Origin: Hemerocallis citrina
Taxonomy: Eukaryota; Streptophyta; Magnoliopsida; Asparagales; Asphodelaceae
Assembly (NCBI GenBank): GCA_017893485.1
Contig: CM030360.1
Span: forward strand, 14,248,597-14,312,596
DNA: 64,000 nucleotides
Direction: 5' to 3'
The notes under the pieces: generated by a model
What the model was told of the DNA's origin: nothing
The model's database searches: none
Seen by the model: only the letters and a program-made list of their open reading frames with translations
Part shown: piece after piece, positions 44,210 to 56,686 of the stretch
Position numbering within the stretch: position 1 is the stretch's first letter
How the letters are laid out: every line of letters begins with the position of its first letter
Position numbers and translations under genes: made by a program

Positions 44210-46468
44210 CTAATACATGAGATGGGGATAGAAAAATTTGAGGAGAGGGCAAAACCTAGGGAATGGGTGAGCGACAACATCTCGGAGTCCGATAAGTCTA
44301 TCAAATTGGTGATGATAAAGAGAGCCTAATAGGGGAGGTGAAGAGCTAGCTTCGGGAGAAGAAATAGCTATCAAGGACGCCAATCGTTTAGCCTTAAGCC
44401 GGGCACTCGATCGGATCAATCGAAATGGGCTACTACTCAAACCGGGCGAGTGCGAGTGGGTAGAATACAAAGGCTCTGGAGTAGAGGGAGGCAGAGCGTT
44501 TGAACAATCCCCAATCGAACCAACCTGGGGAACCATAAGGGAAGAGTTGGGATATAAATAAGCGGGAGAAGGGATGCGAGGATCGATGGCAACCGATCGG
44601 TGCTCGGGAGAAACAGCCTCTCGAGGACCAAAACAACGGGCCAAGAAATCCGAAGGAAGCTTAATATGAGAGAGAGAGAGAGAGGATATAGAACTAGAGG
44701 CCTTCACCAGGTAAACTGGTGAGAGCCGAAAAGTCGGAAAGGCCATTTCTAATGCGAAAGAAAAACAAGAAGTAACAAGCAAAAACCGAAATAAATTACT
44801 GAAATTAATCGAAAAGGAGGAGAGGTAGACCTGTTTGGAAGCCTTAGCGCTGTCCAGCTCGGCTAAATCCTCACCAAGCAGATCATCTTTATCAACCCAA
44901 TCCTTGGCTTTAGCGAGAGGAGAAGACTTCGCCGATAGAGAGGAAGCAGAAGAGCGGGGAACGCTGGAGGACGGGAAGTGAGCAGTCCGTTGAAATTGCT
45001 CCCAGTCAGAGGCGAAGGCAGGATTGACATACCAAGCAGGCCAGCCCTCTGATTTGGGAGGAGAGGGGGAAGGAGCCTAAGTAGCGATAGCTATCGTAGG
45101 CGGTAGAGCCAGCGGGGGAGAAGAGGAAGGAGGAGGAGGTTTAGAAAGGGGTTGCGAAGAGCGATCAGGATTGATCCATACCAAATTAGGCGACTTAGCA
45201 GGAGAGAACTTAGGAGGAGCCGAAGAGCCACTAGGTTTACGAGGGAGTGAAAGCTGCCTCTGTGCCGATGGAAGGGAGATAGACTTTCCTGAAGAGGGCA
45301 TAGTCTTGGGACCAGAGGAGGAGCCAGGGTGAAACTCAGGGGTGGGAATCAGGCAGAAGCCCTGCTTAGCGGGAGCCAACGGAGGAGAACTCTCGTGGTA
45401 CTGAACCGAGATGGAGAAAGATGAGAGACCGTCGTTAAGACAATAGGCTTCTATACGCTCCTTTGGGGAGGGGCAGCGGAACAAAGCTTCAACTTGGATA
45501 CTGCCAGAGGCTAAACGAGCGCAAGAAGAGATACTTATGATCTTTCCAATGCATTTGGAGAAGGCTGCAACCAATCTCAGGGAGTCGCAGAAGGGGGGTA
45601 GGCCAACCAGCGAAACCTTGGTGGGTTTGTGATCGAGAACTTTAGAAGCTGGGGAAATTGACACCCATTTGCGAATAGACAGGGCAATAGAACCGATAGT
45701 AAGGGACTAGTTGGCACAAAGATCATCAAGAACCTTAGAAGATGGACATTGAATCACCGCATCTCCGTTGGTACACGAGTAAAGAACCCATTCCCACTCT
45801 TTTACATTGCAACAATTGCAAAGAAAGGCATTGAGAGTGTAGAAAGGGATGGAGCCTTCAGAGAAAGAGATAGCACCGTAATTGTTGTAGATTTTGAGGC
45901 GATCAGAGAGCTCAGTATTAGATAAAAACACCTGAGTCACTAGAGGTTTAACAGGAGGGGGAGAGGACACAGCCGACTACAGAGGAGTCGGGACAGCAGG
46001 AGAAGATAGGTGAGAACCGGACGCCGGAGTTGGGAGAAGAGGAGATCGAGAAGGGGCTTTCAGCTTCTTCGATTTAGAAGAAGGAAGCTCAGCTAATTTC
46101 TTTTGCAACGCTGGGAAATCGAGGGCTTCTAAAACAGAATCAGTAATCAGAACACCCACTGAGAGGCCTAATAGTTTTTGGAGAGAGAAACAACGGTGAC
46201 GCGCGTGGCCATCTTTGAGACAAAATAAGCACTTCATCCTTGCTACACAAACGAATTTCAAGTGACCCGGTTGGAGACACCGGAAGCAGAAAGAGGATGA
46301 GCGGAGAGAGAAATGTTGAGAAGAGGAGGAAGATGAAGGGGTCGAGAGCGAATGAAGGCAGGAAAACTTATAGACAGAAGTATCTGGAAGAGAAGTATTA
46401 ATCGAGAACATGGGCTTCTGACCTGGCAAGCCCAATCCTGAACAGGATTTGGAATAAAAATCCTTCAT
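44210..46468 (-). pseudogene. LINE ORF1 (RNA-binding, CCHC zinc knuckles)
   Basis: A single reading frame of about 750 codons starting MKDFYSKSCSGLGLPG at 46468. Two adjacent CX2CX4HX4C knuckles, CFRCLQPGHLKFVC and CLFCLKDGHARHRC (about residues 65-100), then a long Ser/Pro-rich tail ending in SSARLKAKRLASL and a stop at 44210. Two domain-like stretches in between (VFLSNTELSDRLKIY and VSLVGLPPFCDSLRLVAAF) resemble the folded parts of plant LINE ORF1. In-frame stops at about 45974, 45704 and 45074. ORF1 overlaps the start of ORF2 region sequence in another frame. The family protein binds LINE RNA in the cytoplasmic RNP. Confidence 0.75.
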
Positions 46469-47353
46469 ATTGTTATTATTTTTTTCCCCCTTTTACAACA
46501 TCGACCCATGAGAGGTCCATGGGCCTGATACAATAAGCCCACCAGAAAAAAACCAACACAGTCAGTAACGATGCTACAGGGGACAATACGTCCCAATCAA
46601 GGTACCTCAATAGAGTAATCCAGAGGAGAACAGAGAAGAGAAATTAAGAGAAGGAGAGGGATTTGAGAAGAGAAGATGAGGTGCAATTGAGGGAAAATGG
46701 TGAGGTAGGAGTAACCTACCACAGAGAACAATGCGCTCAAGACCAAATGCACAAAAACGACACCGCAGAAAATCAAATCTACTACCAGCACACAAAAATC
46801 GCAGCTAGAACTATACCCAACTAAAATCACCAGTCACAAGAAACAAGATCCACACAATAAGCAAAAAACGCAGTGGAGAGAATACTTACAGTGATCTGTA
46901 GAAACAATAAAGAATGAGGACCTGGACAAGAAGCGAGCTGGCCGGAAACGCACACTGGGGAGGGCACGAAGAACGATGGAGCCTACGGGTGGACACCGCC
47001 AACGACACGATCCAGAGAAAGGAAACAGGAGAGAAGGCTTCAGAGCGCACAGGCACAGCGACGACGGAGAATGAACTGAGCTGACTTCCGAGGAAACGAG
47101 ACGAAACCCAAACGAGGAAGAAGAAGCAGCGAGGCTAACTCGCGGGCAGGGACGAACGGACGAAGAGGGGGAAAGAGGGGAAAGGGTCTATGGAGAAAAA
47201 ACGAGAAGGGTTTGAAGAGGGGACCGGTAGTAACAACTTTAAAGAAGGGGGAGGGGGAGAAAGCACCACCGATACGGCGGATCTGGGGGGAGAAGATCGC
47301 TGAGAGAGTGGGGGAAAAAATCGCCAGAGGGTGAGTTGGAACACTTGATTTGG
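46469..47353 (-). other. LINE 5' UTR / internal promoter region
   Basis: About 885 bp upstream of ORF1, moderately GC-rich, ending next to the target duplication. It should hold the internal promoter of the LINE. No protein recognised. Confidence 0.55.
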
Positions 47354-47549
47354 TAGTTATAGTGTCCTTAAATGAGTTATTTTTGACAAGAATGTTTGAT
47401 ATCATACCCCAAGGGGGATATGTTGGTGAGACCAAATTTGGTCTTAATTAGTAGCGGGAAGATCCCAAGAGGGTTGACCACGTGGGAGACCGTGGAGTGT
47501 TTGTTCAGGCACGTCCGTCCATGTTTTAATATATATCTTATATCTCTAA

Positions 47550-47714
47550 TCTTTAATATAATAATAAAAAATGCTTTTGTATCATTTGTAAATCTACAAC
47601 ATATACTACGTACATACATAATTAATATAAATGAGGTTTTATATTCCAGTCATCCTTACAACCGAATTTTTATTTTTATTTTTTAAAATTATTAAAACGT
47701 GCAATAATTACTAG
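47550..47714 (+). mobile_element. Helitron-1, copy C
   Basis: TCTTTAATATAATAATAAAA start, CTAG at 47711-47714. The terminal hairpin has been lost by a 12-base deletion (ACGTGCAATAATTA). Confidence 0.6.
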
Positions 47715-47765
47715 TATATGTAAAGGAGATGTTCTATTGCTAAGTTATTCGTCCATATTTTATAT

Positions 47766-48076
47766 TACAATCGCGTGCAAAGAGCCATTCTGCCCATCTT
47801 TATCGACGATCCGAATCGTTCACATTATTTAAAATGACCAAATTAGTCTAAATATATAAAATAAATTTATTTGAAATTCATTTGTCCATCCATCATGTCA
47901 TTATAAAAAATAACGATATTCAAAAATTACAATTTTATAACACTTCAATGCATGGACAAACAAATTTCAAATAACTCGATTTTACATATTTAGACTAATT
48001 TAGACTTGTAGATCAATGCGAACGGTCCGGGTCGTCGATACAATAGCCAGGATGGCCGTTTGCACGAGTTTGTAAA
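47766..48076. mobile_element. Fold-back MITE, copy C
   Basis: Same inverted arms as 34336-34646. Confidence 0.75.
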
Positions 48077-48094
48077 TGCATGCAAACGGCCATC

Positions 48095-48151
<57 letters not shown>

Positions 48152-48154
<3 letters not shown>

Positions 48155-48505
48155 AATAAGGGGTATGAGCAACTTGCTCATTTAGTAAATAAGCAATTGA
48201 TGATGTGGCACACATATGATTGAAAAATCATTAAAAGGGTTAGTTGTCCAATGTATCACATGCATGCCACATAATCATTTGCTTATTTACTAAAGAGTAA
48301 TGCTTCAGCCACTACCAATTTCACTACCATTCTCTTCACTACCTTAGGTGGCATACTCCTATTGGAGAGTTCTCCCACCTACTCTATCTTCCTCTACCTA
48401 TTGGAGTGTGCCACCTAAGGTAGTGAAGAGAAATGTAGTGAAATTGGTAGTGGCTCTAGCATTACTCTTTACTAAATGAGCAAGTTGCTCATATCCCTTT
48501 TACCC
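48152..48505. mobile_element. Fold-back MITE inserted in a TA repeat
   Basis: Inverted arms GGGAATAAGGGGTATGAGCA / GGGTAAAAGGGATATGAGCA continue through ACTTGCTCATTTAGTAAATA on both sides. Flanked by (TA)n, so a TA target duplication is likely but cannot be proved. Absent at the matching place in copy B. It hosts another MITE. Confidence 0.8.
48295..48467. mobile_element. MULE-type MITE nested in the fold-back MITE
   Basis: 173 bp, TIR GAGTAATGCTTCAGCCACTA / GAGTAATGCTAGAGCCACTA, followed in both arms by CCAATTTCACTAC. Perfect 9-bp TSD TTTACTAAA (48286-48294 and 48468-48476). Confidence 0.9.
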
Positions 48506-48553
<48 letters not shown>

Positions 48554-48762
48554 TGCACGTCTGCAAAAAGTATAGTCATCAAATTAAATAAATATATATT
48601 GAACAAGAAAAAAATAGTTTATATCTGAATGTTTTGATTTGGGCTCATGTGCGGTGCACATTTATATTTGTTGGATATAGTCTAGACGTGTATTATACGT
48701 GTTTATCTAGATACAAAGTCAGGATTTGTTTGTTACAAATCTAACTCTCCAACTAAAATAGT

Positions 48763-48797
<35 letters not shown>

Positions 48798-49249
48798 TAA
48801 TTTTTTGGGTTAAAGTTCACTGTTTCATAAGATTCTGGGGATCTATGACCTATTCTTGCTCGTCAAGAATTGAAGCAAGAAGATGAGGGATGAAGAGAGT
48901 GAGGTGAATTTACATGTGAATGGATTAATGTGGAATTTTTTGGGAAAGAAAGTGACTGGCTTTGTTTTGTAGGTGTAGTATTTTTAGTGTTAACAGTAGA
49001 GGTAGAAGGTTAAGCTTGTTTGGGTGGTTGGGAAAATGACCCTTTTTTCCCGGGAGAAGGAAGAGACGTTTGAGTCAAGTCTCGCAAGGGTGGATGCCGC
49101 TGTTAATTATTGTGGGTGGTAGTACTTTGTTCGTGATGGATGCCTTCGGCGGTGAATGAGTCATATATCAACAGTTAAACGTGTTGAACGTCTACCAGGG
49201 CCGGTCCTAGGATTTTAGGGACCTGAAGCAAACTTTTAAAAAAAGGCCC

Positions 49250-50005
49250 TGTGGTAGGATAAAAATGGCCTGGGGCCCAACCAGGGCCCAGGACAACTCT
49301 GGCTCAAAAATAGAAAAACAACAATCTGGCTCGGCTTCGAACCACTACAGGATCGGCGCCGAACCACAAGTTCACCCCCACAGAACTGGTCTCCTCGCAT
49401 CCGACGAGTCTCGATGGCCCTCGGCCTCCGATCCACGACAGCCCCACGGGCCGTCCGCCCGGCCTGGTAAAGAATGAAGATGACCTGGCACAACCTAGGC
49501 CATCAGATTCTCCCAGGGGCACAGGAGCCCCATGATCAGCCATGTCAGCTCCAAAAACCACCAAGGGCGTTGCCACGTCAGCCCTATACCACTCTTGGTA
49601 CTGCCACGTAAGCCCTAAATCCCTGGGCATTCTGCCACGTCAGGCCCATGGGCTTTCGGGTTCAGACCCGGCCCCCAAGAGGATCCAAACCTGGTTGGAA
49701 TTCCCTATAAATACCAGACCCTCACCCACCTTTTCAGGTAATAAATATTTTGCCACCCAAATTTCCCTAGTTATTGCTACTCTCTCACAGAGACTGACTA
49801 GATCGTCGGAGGGTCCGCCGCCGGGATAAACCCCAGTGTTTCAGGACCGTCTGCAGGTACTCGAGGCGAGGCGATCCGAGCCGATCCTCAAGCGCCGAAG
49901 CGAGCCTCCCGCTCGTCGTCCCGTACCGCACTCTTCCCTCATTACAAATCGAGTCCGAACTCACACCTGGTGCATCCACACTGCGACCAAAAACAAACCG
50001 CATCA
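49250..50005 (+). mobile_element. 5' LTR of element 2
   Basis: TGTGGTAGGATAAAAATGGC ... CCGCATCA. TATA box CTATAAATACC at 49705-49715. Confidence 0.93.
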
Positions 50006-50008
50006 AGT

Positions 50009-50026
50009 TGGCGCCGTCTGTGGGAA
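50009..50026 (+). other. Primer-binding site of element 2
   Basis: TGGCGCCGTCTGTGGGAA three bases after the 5' LTR. The TGG start pairs with the CCA end of a tRNA; I do not assign the tRNA species. Confidence 0.85.
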
Positions 50027-50090
50027 CTTTATCCGGTACGGACGTGAGTCCGAGCCTCGCCACCGACGCTCTCCCTCGACCCAATCTCCC

Positions 50091-51982
50091 ATGGCTCCCC
50101 GAGCCCGAAGATTAGCCCGTTCCGCCCGACCAGACGGGCCTCCTCCCGAGGGGGCCCTCGACGGAGGGCAAGCATCCAATAATCCGGGTGGAAACCCCGG
50201 ACCCCAGCGAAGAGCTTCACACGTCGCCGAACCCGACCTTCGTCGGGTCATTATGAACAGAAGGGCTAGCCAGGCTAGGGGAGGGACCGCTTCCAACTCG
50301 GTCCCGAACCACTCCAGGCCCGCACAAGGGGAAAGGCCATCGGCACTCAGCCGCATCGGCCGAATTCCTACGCCCCGACCCGACCCTTCCGACCATGGCG
50401 GGGTTACCAGGGGCGAGTTCAGAAGCTTCAGAGAGGAAATCATGGAGGCCCTCCATGGAGCGTCGAGGTCCGCAACCTACGGCCGAGCCCCTCAAATGAG
50501 CGAAGGGAGAAGCCACACTCGTGCGCCTACTCCCCCTCCTGAGCGCACAGACGAGGTGCTCCAACGCCTCTTAGAGATGGAGAATCGAATCGAGTGCATC
50601 GGCGATAGGAATCCCAACCTAGTCCAAGGACGGAGGCCTTCTCGACCTCCATTTTCCGTCAACATCATAGAAGCAGAGATCCCCCGGAACTTCCGGCCTC
50701 CGCAGTTCGAGACTTACAACGGCGAGGGTGATCCAGCTGATCACATGGAGGGCTTCAAAACCCTCATGATGATTCCCAGTGCCTCGGATCCCCTGCTGTG
50801 CCGAGCCTTCCCGGCCACCCTCTGGGGTCCGGCCAGGGATTGGTTCTCCAAACTTTCCCCTGGCTCGATCTTCTCGTTCGACCAGCTGGAAGCCAGCTTC
50901 CTGGCCCACTTCATCACAAGCCGGAAGAGCGAAAGGACGAGCGCTTCCCTGCTCGACCTCAGTCAGAGGGAGGGGGAGTCGCTCCGTAACTTCGTCAAGA
51001 GATTCACAACCGAGGCCAGATCCGTCTCTGCCCTCGATGCAGGGGTCGCCTCGGCAGCTTTCCGGCACAATGTCCGCCACAACCAGCTAAAGGTCTCCTT
51101 GGCAAAGAGGCCACCTCTGGACTTTCCTGACCTTCTCAACCGGGTCGAGAAGTACATACGAGCTGAGGAAGCTCTGAACCCAGATGGCAGCAAAGAAGTC
51201 GTGGGGAAGGGCAAGCGCAGGGTCGATGATGCCGAACCTGCCAAGAAAACAGCAAAGGAAGGGGTCGGCGCGAAGAGGGCACCTCCGGTCCCTCGTTTCG
51301 AAAGGTACACTCCCTTGACACATAACGTGTCCGCCACCCTCTTAGAAATCGAAGACAAAGGCATTGTCCGACTACCTCCCCGATCAAACAACAACAAGAA
51401 GCGAGACCAGCGCTTCTACTGCCGTTTCCACAGAGATCATGGGCACGAAACCGACCAATGTCGGGCCCTGAAAGACGAAATTGAGGAACTCATCTCACGA
51501 GGATACCTCCGAGAATTCACCAGAGAAGGCCCACGGGATCGGCGAGATACTAGGAACCGGAGGCCTTCGCCTCCGAACCCTACTCCGAACCGCATCCAGG
51601 GTCGGGATCCCGAACCCGAGGGAGCTGCGGATACGCCATTCATCTTGCACTGTGTCCACGGGGGGCCAATGGGGGGAGAGTCAAATACTTCCCGAAAAGC
51701 CTTCATCCGAGAGGTGAATGCTGTCCAAGACAACCCCTCGCCCAAGTTGCAACCGGTGCCTGTCTCCTTCTCCGGAGAGGACCTCGAAGGCGTTCTTCTC
51801 CCTCATTGCGATGCCCTCATCATTGGCCTCCACATGGCTAATTGTAAGGTTCGACGAATTCTTGTCGACAACGGCAGCTCGGTAAATATTCTCTTCCTCG
51901 AGGCCTTCGAGAATCTCAAACTACCCAGAGGCAAGCTCAAGCCAGCCGGATACACCTTGCAGGGTTCTCTGGCATCCCTGTC
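50091..51982 (+). pseudogene. Gag and start of protease, element 2
   Basis: Preferred start ATG at 50091 (MAPRARRLARSARPDG), the first ATG in this frame downstream of the primer-binding site; the open frame actually extends back into the LTR. Basic, disordered N-terminus to about residue 190, then the retrotransposon gag core FETYNGEGDPADHMEGFKTL and WFSKLSPGSIFSFDQLEASF with RLKVSLAKRPPLDF-like sequence. A zinc knuckle CRFHRDHGHETDQC (CX2HX4HX4C) lies at about 51420. The protease begins with RILVDNGSSVNILF near 51850. The frame is lost by a one-base deletion near 51964, at GYTLQGS, where the next frame continues with IEGIVTLNV. Confidence 0.85.
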
Positions 51983-54900
51983 GTGATAGAAGGGATTGTT
52001 ACTCTCAACGTCACCGTGGGATTGACTCCTGTCAAGAGGACCGAGTCCATGGACTTCATGGTGGTAAACGTCAAAGCAGCTTACAAAGCCATACTCGGCC
52101 GACCCGGACTGTGCTCCCTCCAAGCGGTACCTTCGGCATACCATCTGAAACTTAAATTTCCCACCCCGCAAGGGGTCGACATCGTCCGAGGTAGCCAAGA
52201 AGCAGCACGGTCGTGCTACATGACCGCCGTCGGAGGGGGTGTGTTCCCCCTCGACGTCGATGAGCTCGAACCCGAGAGGGACGGTCCCACCCCAGAGCCT
52301 GTCGACGAGCTGGAGGAGGTCCCGTTCGGTGCCGAGGATGAATCAAAGTGGTTCCGGGTGAGCCGCTCGCTCCCCGAGGACTTGAAGCCAGGCATAATCG
52401 CCTGCATCCGCCGCAACGTTGATCTCTTCGCCTGGAAGCCCTCCGACATGCCCGGAATCTCCGAAGACTTGATTATGCATCGGCTGAGCGTCATTCCAGA
52501 CTCTAAGCCGATCGTCCAAAAGAGATGCAAAGTCACACCAGAGAGGCAGCAAATTGTGAAGGCAGAGGTCGACAAACTCTTGTCGGCTCGATTTATTCAG
52601 GAGTTCAGCTATCCCGAGTGGTTGGCCAATGTCGTCATGGTGAAGAAGGCAACAGGGGGCTGGAGGATCTGTATCGACTTCACGGATCTAAATAAAGCAT
52701 GTCCAAAAGATCCTTTCCCCTCCCCCGCATCGACGCCTTAATCGACGCAACCTCGGGGCATGAGCTTCTGTCCTTCATGGACGCATTCTCAGGATACAAC
52801 CAGATCCGGATGTTTCCATCGGATATCTCCAAGACCTCGTTCGTCACCGACCAGGGTCTTTTCTGCTACCGCGTTATGCCCTTCGGGCTAAAGAACGCCG
52901 GAGCCGCATACCAACAGCTCGTCAACAGAATCTTCAAAGACCTGATCGGCCGCAACGTGGAAGTCTATGTCGACGACATGCTCGTCAAGAGCCGGGCCGG
53001 GCCGGACCACGTCGCCGACCTTGAGGAAGCCTTCGGAGTCCTCCGGTGTCACAACATGAGGCTCAACCCGGCTAAATACGCCTTCGGCGTCTCCACTGGG
53101 AAATTCCTGGGGTTCATCGTCAGCCAGCGCGGCATCGAGACGAACCCCGAGAAAATCCAAGCTATTATTGACATGGCCCCACCCCGGAATGTCAAGGAGG
53201 TTCAGAGGCTTACGGGCCGGTTGGCTGCAATCGGCCGTTTCCTCTCCAAGTCAGGGGAGAAGTCTCTCCCCTTCTTCAAGGCTCTACGCAGAAAGGGGGG
53301 CTTCGAGTGGGGTACCCATCAATAAGAGGCCTTCGAACAACTGAAGCAGTACCTCGCCAACCCTCCTCTCCTCAGCAAGCCCGAACCGGGCGAACCACTA
53401 TGGCTCTACCTGTCCGCCTCAGATAGCGCACTCAGCGCTGTCCTCGTCCGAGAGGAAGATGGGGTCCAGAGGCCATTGTACTATGTGAGCAAAGTTCTGC
53501 TCCCCGCCGAGACGAGGTACGCAAAGATAGAGAAGGTGGCCTATGCCTTGGTCATGGCAGCCCGGAAGCTTCGTCCTTACTTCCAGGCCCACTCCGTCCA
53601 AGTACTGACCGACTAGCCACTGAAGACTGTCCTTCACAAGCTCAAAAACTCCGGCCGCTTAGTCAAGTGGTCGATTGAGCTGAGTCAGTTCGACATCAGC
53701 TACCAGCCGAGGACGGCCATCAAAGGGCAGGGCAGGTAGCTACCAACCGAGTTGATCATTGAGTGCACCGTCTCCGGGCAGCCCAGCACCACCTGGGAGG
53801 TCTTTGTCGATGGATCATCATGCAAAACAGGGTGTGGGGCTGGCATCATCCTTCGTGGCCTCGACCAATTCTTACTTCAATACTCCCTCTGCCTCAACTT
53901 TTCGGCCTCTAACAACGAGACGGAATACGAGGCCATGATCGCCGGATTGACCCTAGCACATCGAGCCGGAGCCAAGCAAATCCGGGCCTTCAGCGATTCT
54001 CAGCTCATGGTCAATCAGATCACCGGAGAATACGAAGCCCGCGATGACCGCATGGTGAGGTATTTGGCAGTGGTCCGACGTCTCCTAGCGTCCTTCTGCC
54101 ACTCCGCAGTCATTCGAGTCCTTAGGGAGCAGAACGCCCAAGCAGACGCGTTGTCAAAACTCGCCTCTTCCTCCTTTGATGGTCTCGACCAAACGGTGCT
54201 CATAGAAATCCTCCTAAAGCCAAGTATCAACGATCAAGACGAGGAGGCAATGTGTGTCCAAGACGGTGCCAGTCCAGACGACTGGACCACTTCCATCCGG
54301 AGATTCTTAGTCAGCACCGAGCTTCCTGAAGACCGAGCCGAAGCTAGACGAGTTAGGGTCCGAGCTGAAAGGTTCGTCATGATTGATGACATCCTCTTCA
54401 AACGCTCATACACCTTGGCCGATGGCAAGCCGTACCTCCGCTATCTCACCAGCGACGAGGCCAGCTACGCGCTGAAAGATCTTCATGAGGGGATCGGCGG
54501 ATGCCACATGGGGAGCAGAACGCTCGCTCGGAAGGCCCTGAATCAGGGGTACTATTGGCCGACCATGCTCCAAGACTCGCAAGACCTAGTCAAGAGATGC
54601 GGCCCATGCCAAAGGTTCTCCCATATCAAGAGGCTTCCTCAAGCCAATCTCCTATCCCTAGCTAGTCCTACCCCATTCGCCATGTGGGGCATGGACCTTG
54701 TGGGCCCCTTCCCCGTAGCGGTAGGGCAAAAGAAATTCTTAATAGTCGCCATCGACTACTTCACCAAGTGGCTCGAAGCCGAGCCTCTGTCCAGCATCAC
54801 CGAGCGCCAAGTACAACAGCTCTTTTGGAAGAACATCATTTGCCGGTTCGGAATCTCTCGGGTCCTCGTCATAGACAACAGAACCCAATTCCAAGGTCAG

Positions 54901-55539
54901 AACTTCCAAACCTTCTGCGCGGACATCGGCATCCAGCAGCGTTTCTCCGCTATTTGCCACCCTCAGTCCAACGGCCAAGCGGAGAACGCGAACAGGCAAA
55001 TCCTCGACGGCCTCAAAAAGCGCCTCGACAGTTCCCCCAAAGGGCTGTGGGTCGAGGAACTGCCTAGCGTGCTATGGGCGCACCGAACCACCAAGAGGAT
55101 CTCCACGGGAGAGACGCCGTTCACCTTGACCTACGGGACGGAGGCAGTCATCCCCATCGAGGTCGGCCTGCCTTCTCCCCGTATCATGGCCTTCGACGAA
55201 GCTGACAATTCATCCAGCTTGAGGGCCAACCTGGACCTCGTCACCAAAGTCAGAGAGAAATCCTCAATCCGAAGAAGCATCTACCAACAACGGATCGAGA
55301 AGTTTTACAACTAGAAGGACCACCCCACAAACATCAAGGTGGGGGACCTCGTGTTACGAAAACTGTCCGTCTCTTATCCAACCAAGAAGAGGAAATTGGC
55401 TCCCAACTGGGAAGGCCCATACCGTGTAGTCGAGGCTGTACGTCCTGGTACATACCGACTGGCAGATATGGACGGCCGGCTCATCAGCCGACCCTGGAAC
55501 GCCGAGCACCTAATGAAGTTCCTGGAAGAGCGAACATAG
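51983..55539 (+). pseudogene. Pol of element 2: protease end, RT, gRNH, aRNH, integrase
   Basis: Protease remainder to about 52160 (ILGRPGLCSLQ). RT about 52560-53290 with VMVKKATGGWRICIDF, MDAFSGYNQIRMF and an intact YVDD at 52966-52977. gRNH about 53326-53735 (REEDGVQRPLYYVSK). aRNH about 53790-54170 (WEVFVDGSS, NETEYEAMIAGL, RAFSDSQL). Integrase: zinc domain GGCHMG...CGPCQRF, core WGMDLVGPFP, VIDNRTQF and HPQSNGQAENANRQILDG, ending with the C-terminal module GDLVLRKLSV and LAPNWEGPYRV. Lesions: one-base deletion near 52720, stops at 53323 (TAA), 53614, 53737 and 55312 (TAG). Two of these stops align with CAA and CAG in element 1. Dual RNase H identifies the Tat lineage. Confidence 0.9.
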
Positions 55540-55931
55540 GTTCTAGCTTGGCTAATGTAAATAAAATCTTTTGTAAGCTTTCATGTGTAAGAGGCCGCTT
55601 CAGCGACCCTCCCTATCTTGTATGAAAGAAATCTCTTTTTGTCAAACTCCAAATGCCTCGGCAGCTCCGACCTAACACCGGGCAATGGGATCGGCACCCG
55701 AGTCCTCACTCCGGCATCGTCCCAACTTCTCGGTAGGTCCGACCCGGCTTCAGACCAGGGAGTCTTCCTAATGCCCCGCGTCGATCCCTCACGGATCGAC
55801 GGAGCCGAACCTCGCCTCCGCCACCATTCACTACACTACTAACCAAAGCAAAGAAGGAAAAGAATTCTTTATTCATACTCCTTTATTTGGTTTTGAGAAA
55901 ACAAACAAAGACCGTTACAGGACCACATCAC
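55540..55931 (+). other. Spacer after pol, element 2
   Basis: Follows the pol stop with AATAAAATCTTTTGTAAG and continues as non-coding sequence to the 3' end of the antisense ORFs. A convergent termination zone for sense and antisense units. Confidence 0.5.
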
Positions 55932-56500
55932 TCATTTCAAACTGGAGGAAGTCGCCATCTTAGGGCCCCTCGGGTCCGACGAAGGGCGAGACCACTCCGA
56001 CCGAGCGACTAGGAGCCCTCTCCTCGTCATGATGGTCCTTAGGCTCACCCACGGTCGACACACCAGCCACCGAGCTCTGGGCATCAACTGGTCGCACACG
56101 CTCCAGCAACAGCAACGCAGAGGGAACCCTCTCCGCTCGCCGACCCACCGAGGAGGATGCGAGACACCTAGCATCGTCTTGTAACGGTGTATCTCCATCT
56201 CCTTCTCCACAATGACATCGCGAAGTAACCTCTCAGAGGAGGGCCTCTGCACCGATGCACTCGACATGGTATATCCGAGACCAACCATGCCGAGGTTCCG
56301 ATCCACCATCGCCCTCCTCAGCCGGCTCGCCTCCTCACTTAAGGCTTCAGACTTATTAAGATAATAGTTAAAGGCCGCATCAGTGTCACGAGCCCCCTTT
56401 CGGTAGCGAACCAACGTGGCCTCCAGGGCCTCAACTTTGCTCCGGATCCACGCTACGTCGGAACGACGGGGGTCCACCTCAGGAAGAGGAGCCGCAACCT
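55932..56500 (-). CDS. Second antisense ORF of element 2 (coiled coil)
   Basis: Minus-strand frame coding for MDPRRSDVAWIRSKVEALEA and, further on, KSEALSEEASRLRRAMVDRN and RDVIVEKEMEIHRYKTML, strongly helical with heptad spacing. The C-terminal part (after SHPPRWVGERRG) looks like a shifted frame. It lies downstream of the main antisense gene and may be its further exon or a separate small protein. No known domain recognised. Confidence 0.5.
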
Positions 56501-56686
56501 ACAAGAGAACCAGCCAACTCAAAATGCATCGGCAAAAATGGTTCGAAAATATCCGAGGTCAAAACACTTGGCCAGTCAAAAATCTTCTTTTATAAATGAA
56601 AGTACTTCATACAAAAAATGCGGTGGCCAGTCCGCCGAAGGCAAATACAATTGAGAGAAGGAAAAAGAAAGACAAAACTATACAAC

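Larger units (their letters stand above)
39252..47353 (-). mobile_element. Full-length L1-type LINE
   Basis: 8.1 kb, minus-oriented. The 3' poly(A) appears as a T run at 39250-39259. A 14-16 bp target duplication flanks it. Two overlapping ORFs: ORF1 (46468-44210) with zinc knuckles and ORF2 (44170-40510) with endonuclease, RT and a zinc-binding C-terminus. The presence of the 5' region up to the TSD shows no 5' truncation, which is unusual for LINE copies. Decayed by a few stops and one frameshift. Confidence 0.9.
47354..49249. repeat. Locus copy C, middle part
   Basis: Matches copy B 33626-35350 apart from the MITE pair. Contains Helitron-1 copy C (47550-47714, with most of the 3' hairpin deleted), the fold-back MITE (47766-48076), TA/TG microsatellites and the left end of the hAT-like MITE. 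A short stretch (47376-47420) repeats the ATGTTTGATATCATACCCC text in a rearranged order. Confidence 0.8.
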
